From contig CABUSV010000008.1 in the NCBI GenBank assembly GCA_902494345.1, positions 42,118 to 106,117 of the forward strand: a stretch of 64,000 nucleotides of DNA, given 5' to 3'. Positions within the stretch are counted from its first letter, which is position 1; every line of letters starts with the position of its first letter. Shown piece by piece: positions 40,435 through 49,446 of the stretch. The translations under genes were made by a program, and so were the position numbers. This stretch comes from an uncultured Collinsella sp. (GTDB lineage: Bacteria; Actinomycetota; Coriobacteriia; Coriobacteriales; Coriobacteriaceae). Under the pieces are notes generated by a model. The model was given only the letters and a program-made list of their open reading frames with translations. It did no database searches and was not told the DNA's origin.

Positions 40435-41739
40435 ATGCAGACGATCTACCAGAAGATGGAAACCACCGAACTCGATGCCGCCATCGAGGCGCTCAAAGCC
40501 GAGGTCGCCGAGGTCAAGGCCAAGGGCCTGACACTCGATATGGCTCGCGGCAAGCCGTCGCCCTCCCAGGTGGACATCTCACGCCCCATGCTCGATATCC
40601 TCAACGCCGACGCCGATCTGCACGACGGCAACGTCGACTGTTCCAACTACGGCTGCTTCGAGGGCATTCCCTCGGCACGCAAGTTGGCAGGGGAGTTCCT
40701 GGGCTGCCCCGCCGAGCAGACGCTCGTGCTGGGTTCGTCGAGCCTTTTGATCGAGCATGACATCGCCGGCATGTTCTGGCGTTGCGGTTCGTGCGGCAGC
40801 GAGCCCTGGGACGCCTACGAGGCCGCGCACGACGGCAAGAAGGTCAAGTTCCTGTGCCCTGTTCCCGGCTACGATCGCCACTTTGGCATCACCGCCGACT
40901 TGGGCATCGAGAACGTCCCCGTCGCGATGACCGACAGCGGCCCCGACATGGACGAGATCGAGCGCCTCGTTGCCGCCGACGATTCCATCAAGGGTATCTG
41001 GTGCGTGCCCAAGTATTCCAACCCCACGGGCATCACCTTTAGCGAGGACACTGTGCGCCGCCTGGTCGAGATGCCCACGGCCGCGCCCGATTTCCGTATC
41101 TTTTGGGACAACGCCTACTGCGTGCACGACCTGTACGACGAGTCAGACGAGCTCGCAAACATCTTTGACCTCGCTCGGGCGACGGGCACCGAGGATCGCG
41201 TGGTGGCCTTTGCCTCGACGTCCAAGATTACCTTCCCGGGCGCCGGCATCGGCTTTATCGGTGCGAGCCCCGCGGTCATCGCCGAGTTCTCCAAGCGCCT
41301 GAAGGCCGGCCTCATCAGCGCCGACAAGCTCAACCAGCTGCGTCACGTGCGCTTCCTTCCCACCATCGAGGCGGTCAAGGAGCACATGAAAAAGCATGCC
41401 GAGTTCCTGCGCCCGCGCTTTGAGGCCGTCGAGCGCAAGCTCACCGAGGGCTTGGGCGACACGGGCTGTGCCACCTGGACGCACCCCCGCGGCGGCTACT
41501 TTGTAAGCTTCGATGGTCCCGAGGGTTCGGCCAAAAAGGTCGCCGCGCTCTGCGCCGACCTGGGCGTCAAGCTTACGCCGGCTGGTGCCACTTGGCCCTA
41601 TGGCAAGGACCCGCGCGACACCAACATCCGCATCGCGCCGAGCTATCCCACGGTCGAGGACCTGGAGGCCGCGCTCGATGTGCTGGTGCTGGCCGTAAAG
41701 CTTGTCGCTGCCGAGCTTGCGCGTGCCGAGCGCGCCTAA
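40435..41739 (+). CDS. PLP-dependent class I aminotransferase (aspartate aminotransferase, MocR-like type)
   Basis: The 434-residue enzyme starts at ATG 40435 with GAAAGGT upstream. The PLP-lysine lies in ASTSKITFPGAG, the PLP-contacting segment is CVPKYSNPTGITF and WDNAYCVHDL carries the Asp/Tyr pair; RIAPSYPTVEDL supplies the substrate carboxylate Arg. The N-terminus (LDMARGKPSPSQVD, SNYGCFEGIPSARK) matches the bacterial subgroup that acts on aspartate. Probably interconverts aspartate and oxaloacetate. Confidence 0.88.
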   Translation: MQTIYQKMETTELDAAIEALKAEVAEVKAKGLTLDMARGKPSPSQVDISRPMLDILNADADLHDGNVDCSNYGCFEGIPSARKLAGEFLGCPAEQTLVLGSSSLLIEHDIAGMFWRCGSCGSEPWDAYEAAHDGKKVKFLCPVPGYDRHFGITADLGIENVPVAMTDSGPDMDEIERLVAADDSIKGIWCVPKYSNPTGITFSEDTVRRLVEMPTAAPDFRIFWDNAYCVHDLYDESDELANIFDLARATGTEDRVVAFASTSKITFPGAGIGFIGASPAVIAEFSKRLKAGLISADKLNQLRHVRFLPTIEAVKEHMKKHAEFLRPRFEAVERKLTEGLGDTGCATWTHPRGGYFVSFDGPEGSAKKVAALCADLGVKLTPAGATWPYGKDPRDTNIRIAPSYPTVEDLEAALDVLVLAVKLVAAELARAERA

Positions 41740-41790
41740 CGCGCGGCTTCCCGTACTATCCGCATTTTCGATACGTAAAGGAGCGTATAC

Positions 41791-42105
41791 ATGGATTTGG
41801 GTATTTCCACCAACCCCACGCCAGAGCTCTACACCATTAAGGTAACCGGCGAGATCGATATCTCTAACGCCGATAGCCTGCGCAATGCCATAGACCTGGC
41901 GCTCGAGCAGCCCACTGAGGCCGTTGAGCTCGATTTTGCCCAGGTGAGCTACATCGATTCGACGGGCATTGGCGTGCTCGTGGGCGCCGCGCACCACGCG
42001 GTCGACCACGGCAAGCGCTTTAGCTGCACCAATGTGCAGCCCCCGGTGATGCGCGTGGTTCAGCTGTTGGGTGTCGACCAGGAGATTTCGATCACCGCTG
42101 CATAA
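41791..42105 (+). CDS. STAS-domain anti-sigma factor antagonist
   Basis: ATG 41791 follows AAAGGAG. The 104-residue single STAS domain has the phosphorylation segment YIDSTGIGVLVGA (Ser in D-S-T-G) and LTGE-like start (VTGEIDISNADSL). Such proteins act in partner-switching by binding anti-sigma kinases. No kinase or sigma factor gene is nearby. Confidence 0.9.
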   Translation: MDLGISTNPTPELYTIKVTGEIDISNADSLRNAIDLALEQPTEAVELDFAQVSYIDSTGIGVLVGAAHHAVDHGKRFSCTNVQPPVMRVVQLLGVDQEISITAA

Positions 42106-42257
42106 TCTTGGCCCCAAAAGGGCGTGCCGTTTGGCATATGTTTGTGATGCGCTCGGACGTTTTGGCGTCCGGGCGCTATACTTGATCGAATGAATAGACG
42201 AGTTCCGGCCGAATGGCGCGGTGCGGGCTCGACTCACATCGAGCCTTGGAGGTATGT

Positions 42258-42839
42258 GTGTTTGGTATTGGAGAGGGTGAGCTCGCGATCATCGTGGTCT
42301 TCGGCTTTTTGCTGTTTGGCCCGGATAAGCTCCCGCAGATGGGCCGCACGATCGGCCGTGCCATCCGTCAGTTCCGCGAGACGCAGGAAAAGATGACGGC
42401 CGTTGTTCAGTCCGAGATCATCGATCCGGTGAGCGAGGCCGCGTCTGCCCCGGTCAAGCCCAAGAAGGCTGCCGTCGATGACGATTCCGATGCGGACGAG
42501 GATGCTGCCGAGATGGCAACGCCCGCCAAGAAGGAGACCTTTGCCGAGCGTCGCGCCCGTCTTGCTGCCGAGAAGGCCGCAAGCGAGGGTGCCGTTGAGG
42601 GCGAGAATGCTGCCGAGGAGACGGAGGCCGATGCCGCCGCCGAGTCCGCCGATGCCGCTGCCGAGTCCGCTTCCGCTGCAGAGTCGGAGCCCGAGCCCGA
42701 GCCGGCAGAGCCCACAACGGCCGATCTCTATGCCCGTCGTCCCCGCAAGCGCAAGGCCGTCGTCGACCAGCTCGCCCGCGAGCTCGAAGCCGAGGACGAC
42801 ACCGCTGCCGCCGACGCCCCGAAGGGAGGCGATGAGTAA
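42258..42839 (+). CDS. Twin-arginine translocase TatA/TatB-type subunit
   Basis: The start is GTG 42258 with TTGGAGG 5 nt upstream, giving MFGIGEGELAIIVVFGFLLF; a longer frame from ATG 42213 would put extra residues before the membrane anchor. A short N-terminal membrane helix, the FGPDKLPQMGR hinge and an amphipathic helix (TIGRAIRQFRETQEKM) are diagnostic. A long Ala/Glu-rich acidic tail and a basic end (RRPRKRKAVV) bring it to 193 residues. It overlaps tatC by one base. Confidence 0.88.
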   Translation: MFGIGEGELAIIVVFGFLLFGPDKLPQMGRTIGRAIRQFRETQEKMTAVVQSEIIDPVSEAASAPVKPKKAAVDDDSDADEDAAEMATPAKKETFAERRARLAAEKAASEGAVEGENAAEETEADAAAESADAAAESASAAESEPEPEPAEPTTADLYARRPRKRKAVVDQLARELEAEDDTAAADAPKGGDE

Positions 42840-43630
42840 TGCCTATCGGACCTGCGCGAATGCCGCTCTTCGATCATCTGGGAGAGCTTCGTCGCCGCCT
42901 GACCATCGTGGTCGTGTCGGTGTTTGCCGCCGCTATCGTGCTGTATTTCGCCACACCCGTGGTGCTCGACATCTTGAAAGACCCCATCCGTTCCTTTGTG
43001 CCGGACGGTAAGTTCTACATCACCACCACGCTCGGTGGTTTTGGCTTGCGCTTCTCGCTGGCCATCAAGATGGCCGTGGTCATGTGCACGCCCATGATCA
43101 TCTGGCAGATTCTGGCATTTTTCCTGCCGGCGCTGCGCCCCAACGAGCGCAAGTGGGTCGTGCCCACGGTGCTCGCCTCGACGGTGCTGTTCTTCCTGGG
43201 CGCCATCTTTTGCTACTTCATCATTATCCCGGCAGGCTTTGAGTGGCTCATCGGCGAAACCTCGGCTGTCGCCACGTCGCTGCCCGATCTGGAGGACTAC
43301 GTCAACATGGAGCTGCTCTTTATGATCGGCTTTGGTGTGGCGTTTGAGCTGCCGCTCATCATCTTCTACCTGTCCGTCTTCCATTTCGTGTCCTACGCGG
43401 CTTTCCGCAGCGCATGGCGTTACGTATACGTGGGCCTGCTCGTGGGCTCGGCTGTGATTACGCCCGACGGCTCGCCCGTTACGCTGGGTCTCATGTATGG
43501 CGCCCTGCTTTCGCTCTATGAGATTTCGCTCGCCATCGCCCGCGTGGTCATTACCGCGCGCGAGGGCAAGGAGGGCTTGTTTGTGAGCCGTCTGGACCTG
43601 TTCTCGGACGACGAGGACGACGAGGAGTAA
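42839..43630 (+). CDS. tatC: Twin-arginine translocase TatC
   Basis: ATG overlaps the stop of the preceding gene (TAATG). The 263-residue, six-helix membrane protein has the N-terminal FDHLGELRRRL signal-recognition motif, FYITTTLGGFGLRF, FLPALRPNERKW and GFGVAFELPLIIF. With the preceding subunit it exports folded, often cofactor-containing proteins. The hydrogenase maturation genes follow directly. Confidence 0.95.
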   Translation: MPIGPARMPLFDHLGELRRRLTIVVVSVFAAAIVLYFATPVVLDILKDPIRSFVPDGKFYITTTLGGFGLRFSLAIKMAVVMCTPMIIWQILAFFLPALRPNERKWVVPTVLASTVLFFLGAIFCYFIIIPAGFEWLIGETSAVATSLPDLEDYVNMELLFMIGFGVAFELPLIIFYLSVFHFVSYAAFRSAWRYVYVGLLVGSAVITPDGSPVTLGLMYGALLSLYEISLAIARVVITAREGKEGLFVSRLDLFSDDEDDEE

Positions 43631-43636
43631 ATCGGT

Positions 43637-43993
43637 ATGCACGAGGTTGGCATTGTCAACGGCATACTCGATACGGTGATTCGCGCGGCGCGTGGGGCGG
43701 GGGCCTCGCGCGCCGTTTTGGTAACGCTGCGTATCGGGGATATGACCGAGGTCGTGCGCGAGGCGCTCGACTTTGCGTGGGAGACGTTTCGCGACGAGGA
43801 CCCGCTCACGCGCGGCTGCGAGCTTGCCGTGGAGGAAGTCCATCCACAAAGCGAGTGCCTGGACTGCGGCGAGGTCTTTGAGCACGACCGTTTCCATTGC
43901 CGCTGCCCCCAATGTGGCGGCGCCAACGTGCGCCTGCTGCACGGCCGCGAGCTCGACATCGCCAGTATCGAAATCGAAACCCCCGACGATTAG
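43637..43993 (+). CDS. hypA: Hydrogenase/urease nickel incorporation protein HypA
   Basis: The 118-residue protein begins MHEVGIV, in which the N-terminal His binds nickel, and has a zinc site made of ECLDCGEV and CRCPQCGG. It delivers Ni2+ to [NiFe]-hydrogenase precursors together with HypB, encoded 55 bp downstream. It starts 6 bp after tatC. Confidence 0.93.
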   Translation: MHEVGIVNGILDTVIRAARGAGASRAVLVTLRIGDMTEVVREALDFAWETFRDEDPLTRGCELAVEEVHPQSECLDCGEVFEHDRFHCRCPQCGGANVRLLHGRELDIASIEIETPDD

Positions 43994-44048
43994 CCCACCA
44001 GCCACCTGGGAACGGGGTATAACTGTTAGAAGTTAAGGAGTGCCGAAT

Positions 44049-44732
44049 ATGGCCGAGAAAACGATTGATATCGCATCGCCGATTCTGTCGCGCAACGAGC
44101 GCCTGGCAGATCAGCTGCGTCAGCGATTTAATGAGGCGGGCACCTATGTGATCAATGTGCTGTCGAGCCCTGGCTCGGGCAAGACCACTACGATTCTGGG
44201 CACCAACGAGCGCCTGCGCGACAAGGCCGGCCTGCGTTGCGCCGTCATCGAGGGCGATATCGCCTCGGACGTCGACGCGATCACCATGAAGGAAGCCGGC
44301 ATGCCCGCCATCCAGATCAACACGGGCGGCCTGTGTCACCTCGAGGGCAACATGATCATGGAGGCCGTCGACGCCTTCGACCAGGCGGTGGGTCTGGAAA
44401 ACATTGACGTCATCTTTATCGAAAACGTGGGCAACCTGGTCTGCCCAGTCGACTTTGACCTGGGCGAGAACCTGTCCATCATGATCCTCTCGGTGCCCGA
44501 GGGCGACGATAAACCCATTAAGTACCCGGGCATCTTCCAGCACGCCGGCGCACAGTTGCTCAACAAGGTCGATGTGGCCCCGGCTTTCGATTTTGACATG
44601 GATAGGTATACTAAGACACTCGATGACCTCAATCCGCAGGCGCCGCGGTTTGCCGTGAGCGCGCGCAAGGGCGAGGGCATGGATGCCTGGTGCGATTGGC
44701 TCATCGGGCAGATTGAGCAAGCAAGGGCGTAA
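44049..44732 (+). CDS. hypB: Hydrogenase nickel incorporation GTPase HypB
   Basis: ATG 44049 has AAGGAG 8 nt upstream; a GTG at 44040 is less likely. The 227-residue GTPase has LSSPGSGKTTTIL (Walker A), EGDIASDVDA, GGLCHLEGNM (with the metal-binding Cys and His), FIENVGNLVCPVDFD and NKVDVAP (NKxD). It lacks the His-rich N-terminal nickel-storage tail of some homologues. GTP hydrolysis drives nickel delivery with HypA. A GGGGTATAACTG stretch before it may be its own -10. Confidence 0.93.
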   Translation: MAEKTIDIASPILSRNERLADQLRQRFNEAGTYVINVLSSPGSGKTTTILGTNERLRDKAGLRCAVIEGDIASDVDAITMKEAGMPAIQINTGGLCHLEGNMIMEAVDAFDQAVGLENIDVIFIENVGNLVCPVDFDLGENLSIMILSVPEGDDKPIKYPGIFQHAGAQLLNKVDVAPAFDFDMDRYTKTLDDLNPQAPRFAVSARKGEGMDAWCDWLIGQIEQARA

Positions 44733-44786
44733 GTCGGCCGCCATACGGGCGGGCGTAGCCGCAGTGATACGAGATAGGAGCCTCTT

Positions 44787-47393
44787 TTGAAGCTCATCAT
44801 CGCCGAGAAAAACGACGCCGCGCGTCAGATCGCCGAGCGGCTGTCCACGGGTAAGCCCAAAAAGGACAAGGTGTACAACACCGCCATCTACCGTTTTGAG
44901 TGGAAGGGCGAGGAGTGCGTGACCATCGGCCTTGCCGGCCACATCCTGGCGCCCGATTTTTGCGACAGCGTGCTGTTCGATAAAAAGTTGGGTTGGTATT
45001 CGGTGACCGAGGACGGTGAGATGTTGCCGGCCGATATGCCCGATGGCCTGGCCCGCCCTCCGTACGACACCAAGCGCAAGCCGTTCCTTGCCGATGGTAT
45101 CTCCATCAAGGGCTGGAAGCTCGAGAGCCTGCCTTACCTCACCTGGGCGCCCGTCATTAAGTTGCCGGCCGAGAAAGAGCTCATTCGTTCGCTCAAGAAC
45201 CTCGCTAAAAAGTCCGACAGCGTCATCATCGCCACGGACTTCGACCGCGAGGGCGAGCTGATCGGCTCGGACGCTCTCAACAAGGTGCGCGAGGTTGCGC
45301 CGGACTTGCCGGTTGCCCGCGCCCAGTACTCTTCGTTTACCAAGGCCGAGATCACGCAGGCCTTCGATAATCTCGTCTCGCTCGACCGGAACCTGGCCGA
45401 CGCCGGCGAGAGCCGCCAGCACATCGACCTCATTTGGGGCGCGGTGCTCACGCGTTACCTGACGCTCGCCAAGTTCGGCGGCTTTGGCAACGTGCGCTCC
45501 GCCGGCCGCGTGCAGACGCCGACGCTTGCCCTGGTGGTCGAGCGCGAGCGCGAGCGCATGGCGTTTGTGCCCGAGGACTACTGGCAGATTCGCGGCATGG
45601 GTGCCGCGCAGGGCGCTGCCGAGGACGATCGCTTTAAGATTGCGCACAAAACGGCGCGCTTTACCGACAAAGATGCTGCCGAGATGGCGTATGGCCACGT
45701 CGACGGCGCTACGACGGCGACCGTTGCCGCGGTGACCAAGCGCTCGCGTAAGCAGCAGCCGCCCACGCCGTTTGCGACGACCTCGCTGCAGGCCGCCGCC
45801 GCGGCCGAGGGCATCTCGCCTGCGCGTACGATGCGCATCGCCGAGTCCCTCTACATGGCGGGTCTCATCAGCTACCCGCGTGTCGACAACACCGTGTACC
45901 CCGCGACGCTCGATCTGGGCGCCGTGGTAAGCGACCTGGCAAAGATCAATCCGGCGCTGGCGCCCGTGTGCAACAAGGTGCTCGCCGGTCCCATGAAGCC
46001 CACGCGCGGCAAGGTCGAGACCACCGACCACCCGCCTATCTATCCCACGGGCGAGGGCGATCCGTCCACGCTCGACGGCGGCCAGCGCAAGCTCTACGAC
46101 CTCATCGCCCGTCGCTTCCTGGCGACGCTTATGGGTCCTGCGACCATCGAGAACACCAAGCTCGAGCTCGATGTGAACGGCGAGCCGTTCGTGGCTTCGG
46201 GCGATGTGCTCGTGACCCCGGGTTTCCGCGAGGCGTACCCGTACGGCCTTAAGCGCGACGAGCAGATGCCGCCGCTGGAGCAGGGCGACACGGTCGACGT
46301 GTTCGACATAAAGCTCGAGGCCAAGCAGACCGAGCCGCCCGCGCGCTATAGCCAGGGCAAGCTCGTGCAGGAGATGGAAAAGCGCGGCCTGGGTACCAAG
46401 TCCACGCGCGCGAGCATCATCGAGCGCCTGTATGCTGTGCGCTATCTCAAGAACGATCCCGTGGAGCCGAGCCAGCTGGGCATCGCCATCATCGACGCGC
46501 TGACACAGTTTGCCCCGCGCATCACGAGCCCCGATATGACCAGCGAGCTCGACGGCGACATGACCCGCGTGGAGCGCGGCGAGGACACCGAAGAGCATGT
46601 CGTGACGCACTCGCGCGCGCTGCTGGCCGGCGTGCTCGACGAGCTGCTCAAGCACACGCAGGAGCTGGGCGATGCCATCAGCGACGCCGTCACGGCCGAT
46701 GCGCGCGTGGGCGCCTGCCCCAAGTGCGGCAAGGACCTGGTTATGAAGACGAGCGCCAAGACCCGTGGCAGCTTCATTGGCTGCATGGGATGGCCCGACT
46801 GCGACGTGACCTATCCGGTGCCGAGCGGCGTCAAGGTCAGCCCGCTCGAGGGCGAGGCCGCCGTGTGCCCCGAGTGCGGCGCGCCGCGCATTAAGTGTCA
46901 GCCGTTCCGCCAGAAGGCCTTCGAGATTTGCGTGAACCCCACATGCCCCACCAACTACGAGCCCGACCTTAAGGTGGGCGAGTGCAAGGTGTGTGCCGAG
47001 GCCGGACGCCATGGCGACCTGATCGCGCACAAGAGCGAGAAGAGCGGCAAGCGTTTTATCCGCTGCACCAACTATGACGATTGCGGCGTGAGCTATCCGC
47101 TGCCGGCGCGTGGCAAGCTCGAGGCGACGGGCGAGACCTGTCCCGAGTGCGGCGCCCCCATCGTGGTGGTCAACACGGCGCGCGGCCCGTGGCGTATCTG
47201 CGTCAACATGGACTGCCCGACCAAGGAGAAGAAGCCCGCCCGCGGCCGCAAGACCACGACTAAGGCGAGCACGGCCAAGAAGACGACGGCGGCAAAGAAG
47301 ACTGCTGCCAAGAAGACGACCGCCAAAAAGACGACGGCCAAAAAGACGACGGCCAAGAAGTCGACTACCAAAAAGACCGCTGCCGACAAGTAG
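44787..47393 (+). CDS. topA: Type IA DNA topoisomerase with four zinc ribbons and a Lys-rich tail
   Basis: The start is TTG 44787 with TAGGAG 6 nt before. The 868-residue enzyme relaxes or decatenates DNA. TOPRIM motifs are LIIAEKNDAARQIAERL and IIATDFDREGELIG (D-x-D-x-E); the catalytic Tyr is in GLISYPRVDN. Four Cys4 ribbons follow residue about 640 (CPKCGK...CMGWPDC, CPECGA...CVNPTC, CKVC...CTNYDDC, CPECGA...CVNMDC). The C-terminus is about 50 residues of AKKTT-type repeats, a DNA-binding tail common in actinobacterial TopA. The N-terminal TOPRIM sequence is nearer to archaeal/TopoIII types than to the standard TopA. Confidence 0.88.
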   Translation: MKLIIAEKNDAARQIAERLSTGKPKKDKVYNTAIYRFEWKGEECVTIGLAGHILAPDFCDSVLFDKKLGWYSVTEDGEMLPADMPDGLARPPYDTKRKPFLADGISIKGWKLESLPYLTWAPVIKLPAEKELIRSLKNLAKKSDSVIIATDFDREGELIGSDALNKVREVAPDLPVARAQYSSFTKAEITQAFDNLVSLDRNLADAGESRQHIDLIWGAVLTRYLTLAKFGGFGNVRSAGRVQTPTLALVVERERERMAFVPEDYWQIRGMGAAQGAAEDDRFKIAHKTARFTDKDAAEMAYGHVDGATTATVAAVTKRSRKQQPPTPFATTSLQAAAAAEGISPARTMRIAESLYMAGLISYPRVDNTVYPATLDLGAVVSDLAKINPALAPVCNKVLAGPMKPTRGKVETTDHPPIYPTGEGDPSTLDGGQRKLYDLIARRFLATLMGPATIENTKLELDVNGEPFVASGDVLVTPGFREAYPYGLKRDEQMPPLEQGDTVDVFDIKLEAKQTEPPARYSQGKLVQEMEKRGLGTKSTRASIIERLYAVRYLKNDPVEPSQLGIAIIDALTQFAPRITSPDMTSELDGDMTRVERGEDTEEHVVTHSRALLAGVLDELLKHTQELGDAISDAVTADARVGACPKCGKDLVMKTSAKTRGSFIGCMGWPDCDVTYPVPSGVKVSPLEGEAAVCPECGAPRIKCQPFRQKAFEICVNPTCPTNYEPDLKVGECKVCAEAGRHGDLIAHKSEKSGKRFIRCTNYDDCGVSYPLPARGKLEATGETCPECGAPIVVVNTARGPWRICVNMDCPTKEKKPARGRKTTTKASTAKKTTAAKKTAAKKTTAKKTTAKKTTAKKSTTKKTAADK

Positions 47394-47420
47394 CCGTACG
47401 GTCGAGACATCACCTAAAAC

Positions 47421-47459
47421 AAAAACGAGCGAGGACCTCAAAATCCTCGCTCGTTTTTT
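47421..47459. terminator. Rho-independent terminator after topA
   Basis: A 15-bp stem (AAAAACGAGCGAGGA at 47421-47435, inverse at 47444-47458) with an 8-nt loop and a terminal T-run; works in both directions. Confidence 0.85.
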
Positions 47460-47461
47460 AT

Positions 47462-47519
47462 CCGGCAGTTAGGGACGTTCCTATTCTGCCGGCAGTTTAG
47501 GAACGTCCCTAACTGCCGG
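47462..47519. repeat. Perfect 22-bp-arm hairpin (GGGACGTTCC type)
   Basis: Arms 47462-47483 and 47498-47519 pair perfectly around a 14-nt loop that itself repeats CTGCCGGCAG. The arms contain TAGGGACGTTCCTA, a member of the GGGAC/GTCCC word family. It lies 18 bp from the stop codon of the convergent gene. Confidence 0.65.
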
Positions 47520-47537
47520 CTCGGGAACGACAAAGCG

Positions 47538-48521
47538 CTAGTTCACTTCGACGGGTTTGGCGCCGGGATAGCGCTCCTCAAAGTCTAGGCGGTACTTATT
47601 GTCATTGGTGCCCGCCACGTTGTCGCGCGACAGCGGCGCCACGATCTCATTCTTGTGGTCCGCAGGCTTGGCGTATTTCAGGCTGATTTCCCAGGCGTCA
47701 CAGATTGCGTCAATGCGGTGGTCCAGGTCGTCGTACAAGGCGATGATGTCCTTCCAGGAGCTGTAGTTCTTGGAGCTCGTCGGGACGTCTAGGTCCTCGA
47801 CGATGTCGTAATACTGCTCGATGGTGTCCTCCGTGCGCTCGGCGACGTCGGCGAGATTTTGACGGGTGGTTCGATCCTCTTCCAGATAGCTGCCGTTGAA
47901 GTTCTGCGCGCAGCCACGGACGTAGTTGTCGAGGTCTTCGAGCAAGTCGTAGTATTCGCTCAGTCGGCGGTAGAGGTTCTGCTCGGAGAGCGTTGCTTCG
48001 CCGCCATCCTCGTCGTCATCGTCATCGTCGTCGTACAGGCTGTTGGGATCGCCGAGAGGCTCTAGGTCATCGTCGTCGACGTCATGGTGCAGCTTAGCTA
48101 CCTCGGCAGTCGTCTGCGTGGCGGCGTTGTCGAAAGGCTTGATCACAAAGAAAACGACCAGGGCGATGATGATCGCCACCAGCACAATGATAACGGCGAT
48201 AAGCGGCCCGGTGCCGCTCTTTTTGGGAGCGGGGGTCTGTGGCGAAGCGGGCGCGTATGCGGGAGCCGGCTGCTGTTGGGGCGAGCCGCTCGCGACGGGT
48301 ATGCGCTGCGTGGTCTCGACGGCCGCGGGGCCTGCGGCGGGGTCGGGGCGATAGGCGAGGGGGTCGTCCGCCTTGGCTTGCGGCGTATCGAGGGAACCGG
48401 TCTGCTCAAAAGCGGGCTGCCTATCGCTCGCGGTTGTTTGCTCAACGGGTGAACCGCACGAGGTGCAGAACTTGGCATTATCTGCAAGAAGCTTGCCGCA
48501 CGAGGCGCAATACCGAGACAT
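47538..48521 (-). CDS. Zinc-ribbon single-pass membrane protein
   Basis: ATG 48521 has GAAAGGAG upstream. The 327-residue protein starts with a zinc ribbon (YCASCGKLL, FCTSCGSPV), followed by a Pro/Ala/Gln-rich linker, one membrane helix (LIAVIIVLVAIIIALVVFFVI), an acidic run of Asp residues and an extracytoplasmic helical domain (EYYDLLEDLDNYV). The layout resembles the zinc_ribbon_2 membrane proteins common in Firmicutes and Actinobacteria. Function unknown. Confidence 0.75.
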   Translation of the reverse strand: MSRYCASCGKLLADNAKFCTSCGSPVEQTTASDRQPAFEQTGSLDTPQAKADDPLAYRPDPAAGPAAVETTQRIPVASGSPQQQPAPAYAPASPQTPAPKKSGTGPLIAVIIVLVAIIIALVVFFVIKPFDNAATQTTAEVAKLHHDVDDDDLEPLGDPNSLYDDDDDDDEDGGEATLSEQNLYRRLSEYYDLLEDLDNYVRGCAQNFNGSYLEEDRTTRQNLADVAERTEDTIEQYYDIVEDLDVPTSSKNYSSWKDIIALYDDLDHRIDAICDAWEISLKYAKPADHKNEIVAPLSRDNVAGTNDNKYRLDFEERYPGAKPVEVN

Positions 48522-48589
48522 TGCCACTCCTTTCGCCACATTTCAATGCAATACGACGATTATACCCAGCACCCCAAATTCCCCATCAT

Positions 48590-48658
48590 AAGTTGCGGTG
48601 AAATAGGGACTGTTTGGCGGTCTCAGAGCTTCAATCAGTCCCTATTTCACCGCAACTT
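48590..48658. repeat. Perfect 23-bp-arm hairpin, same family as 28339
   Basis: Arms 48590-48612 and 48636-48658 pair at all 23 positions around a 23-nt loop that begins TTTGG. It begins about 70 bp upstream of the zinc-ribbon start and ends about 100 bp before tmk. Confidence 0.7.
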
Positions 48659-48761
48659 TGGAAAGGCACCTTTAGCCATTGGGGACGCACCGAGCACTGG
48701 GGTATCATGGCTTGGTTGCTATAAATCGCATTTACGCGCCTTGTAGGAAGGGGCTGCGCCC

Positions 48762-49445
48762 ATGGCTTTTGAGCCTGCTCAACATAGCTTTATCACGCTC
48801 GAGGGCGTCGATGGCGCCGGCAAGTCCACGCAGGCGCGCCTGCTTGCCCGCGCTCTTGAACTCGCTGGTTACCAGGTTGTGAGCCTGCGCGAGCCGGGCG
48901 GTACCGCCATCAGCGAGAAGATCCGTGCTCTGCTGCTCGACCCCGCCAACACGGCGATGGGTGACACCTGCGAGCTGCTGCTCTACGAGGCCGCACGCGC
49001 CCAGCTGGTGCACGAGGTCATAGCTCCCGCCCTCGCTGCCGGTAAGGTGGTCCTGTGCGATCGCTTCTACGATTCCACGACCTGCTACCAGGCGTTTGCC
49101 GATGGCCTCGATCGCCAGATAGTACGCGACGCCAACAACCTGGCCGTCGCGGGGACGCACCCGGCGCTCACGCTCGTCTATCACATCACGCCCGAGCAGG
49201 CGGCGCTGCGCATGGCATCCCGTGGTGCGGCCGACCGCATGGAGGCCAAGGGCATGGCCTTCCAAGAGCGCGTCTACCAGGGATTTTGCGCCATTGCCGC
49301 CGAGGAACCAAACCGCGTAAAGCTCATCGACGCGACCGCGTCCATCGAGGACGTCTTCGCGCAGACGGTCGAGCAGATTCGCGCGTACGGTCTCGACATT
49401 CCGCAAGATGCTGTCGCCGCCGCGCTTGCCAAGGAGGCCGAGTAA
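48762..49445 (+). CDS. tmk: Thymidylate kinase
   Basis: The 227-residue kinase converts dTMP to dTDP. LEGVDGAGKSTQARLL is the P-loop, REPGGTAISEKIR the DRX-like substrate segment (REPGGT), CDRFYDSTTCYQAFADGL the Arg-containing substrate region, and DRMEAKG lies in the lid. AAGGGG lies about 9 nt before the ATG. First gene of a tmk-holB-ricT run, a classic bacterial arrangement. Confidence 0.95.
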   Translation: MAFEPAQHSFITLEGVDGAGKSTQARLLARALELAGYQVVSLREPGGTAISEKIRALLLDPANTAMGDTCELLLYEAARAQLVHEVIAPALAAGKVVLCDRFYDSTTCYQAFADGLDRQIVRDANNLAVAGTHPALTLVYHITPEQAALRMASRGAADRMEAKGMAFQERVYQGFCAIAAEEPNRVKLIDATASIEDVFAQTVEQIRAYGLDIPQDAVAAALAKEAE

Positions 49446-49446
49446 C

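Noticed and set aside
47260..47393. AKKTT repeats at the end of topA as a tandem-repeat anomaly or assembly artefact
   Set aside because: Lys/Ala-rich tails are usual at the C-terminus of actinobacterial topoisomerase I.
43806..47441. A very long open frame (about 1200 codons) on the minus strand opposite topA
   Set aside because: It mirrors the GC-biased third codon positions of topA and hypA/hypB, has a low-complexity Arg/His/Leu/Ala/Gly composition, no ribosome site, and the plus-strand proteins are certain.
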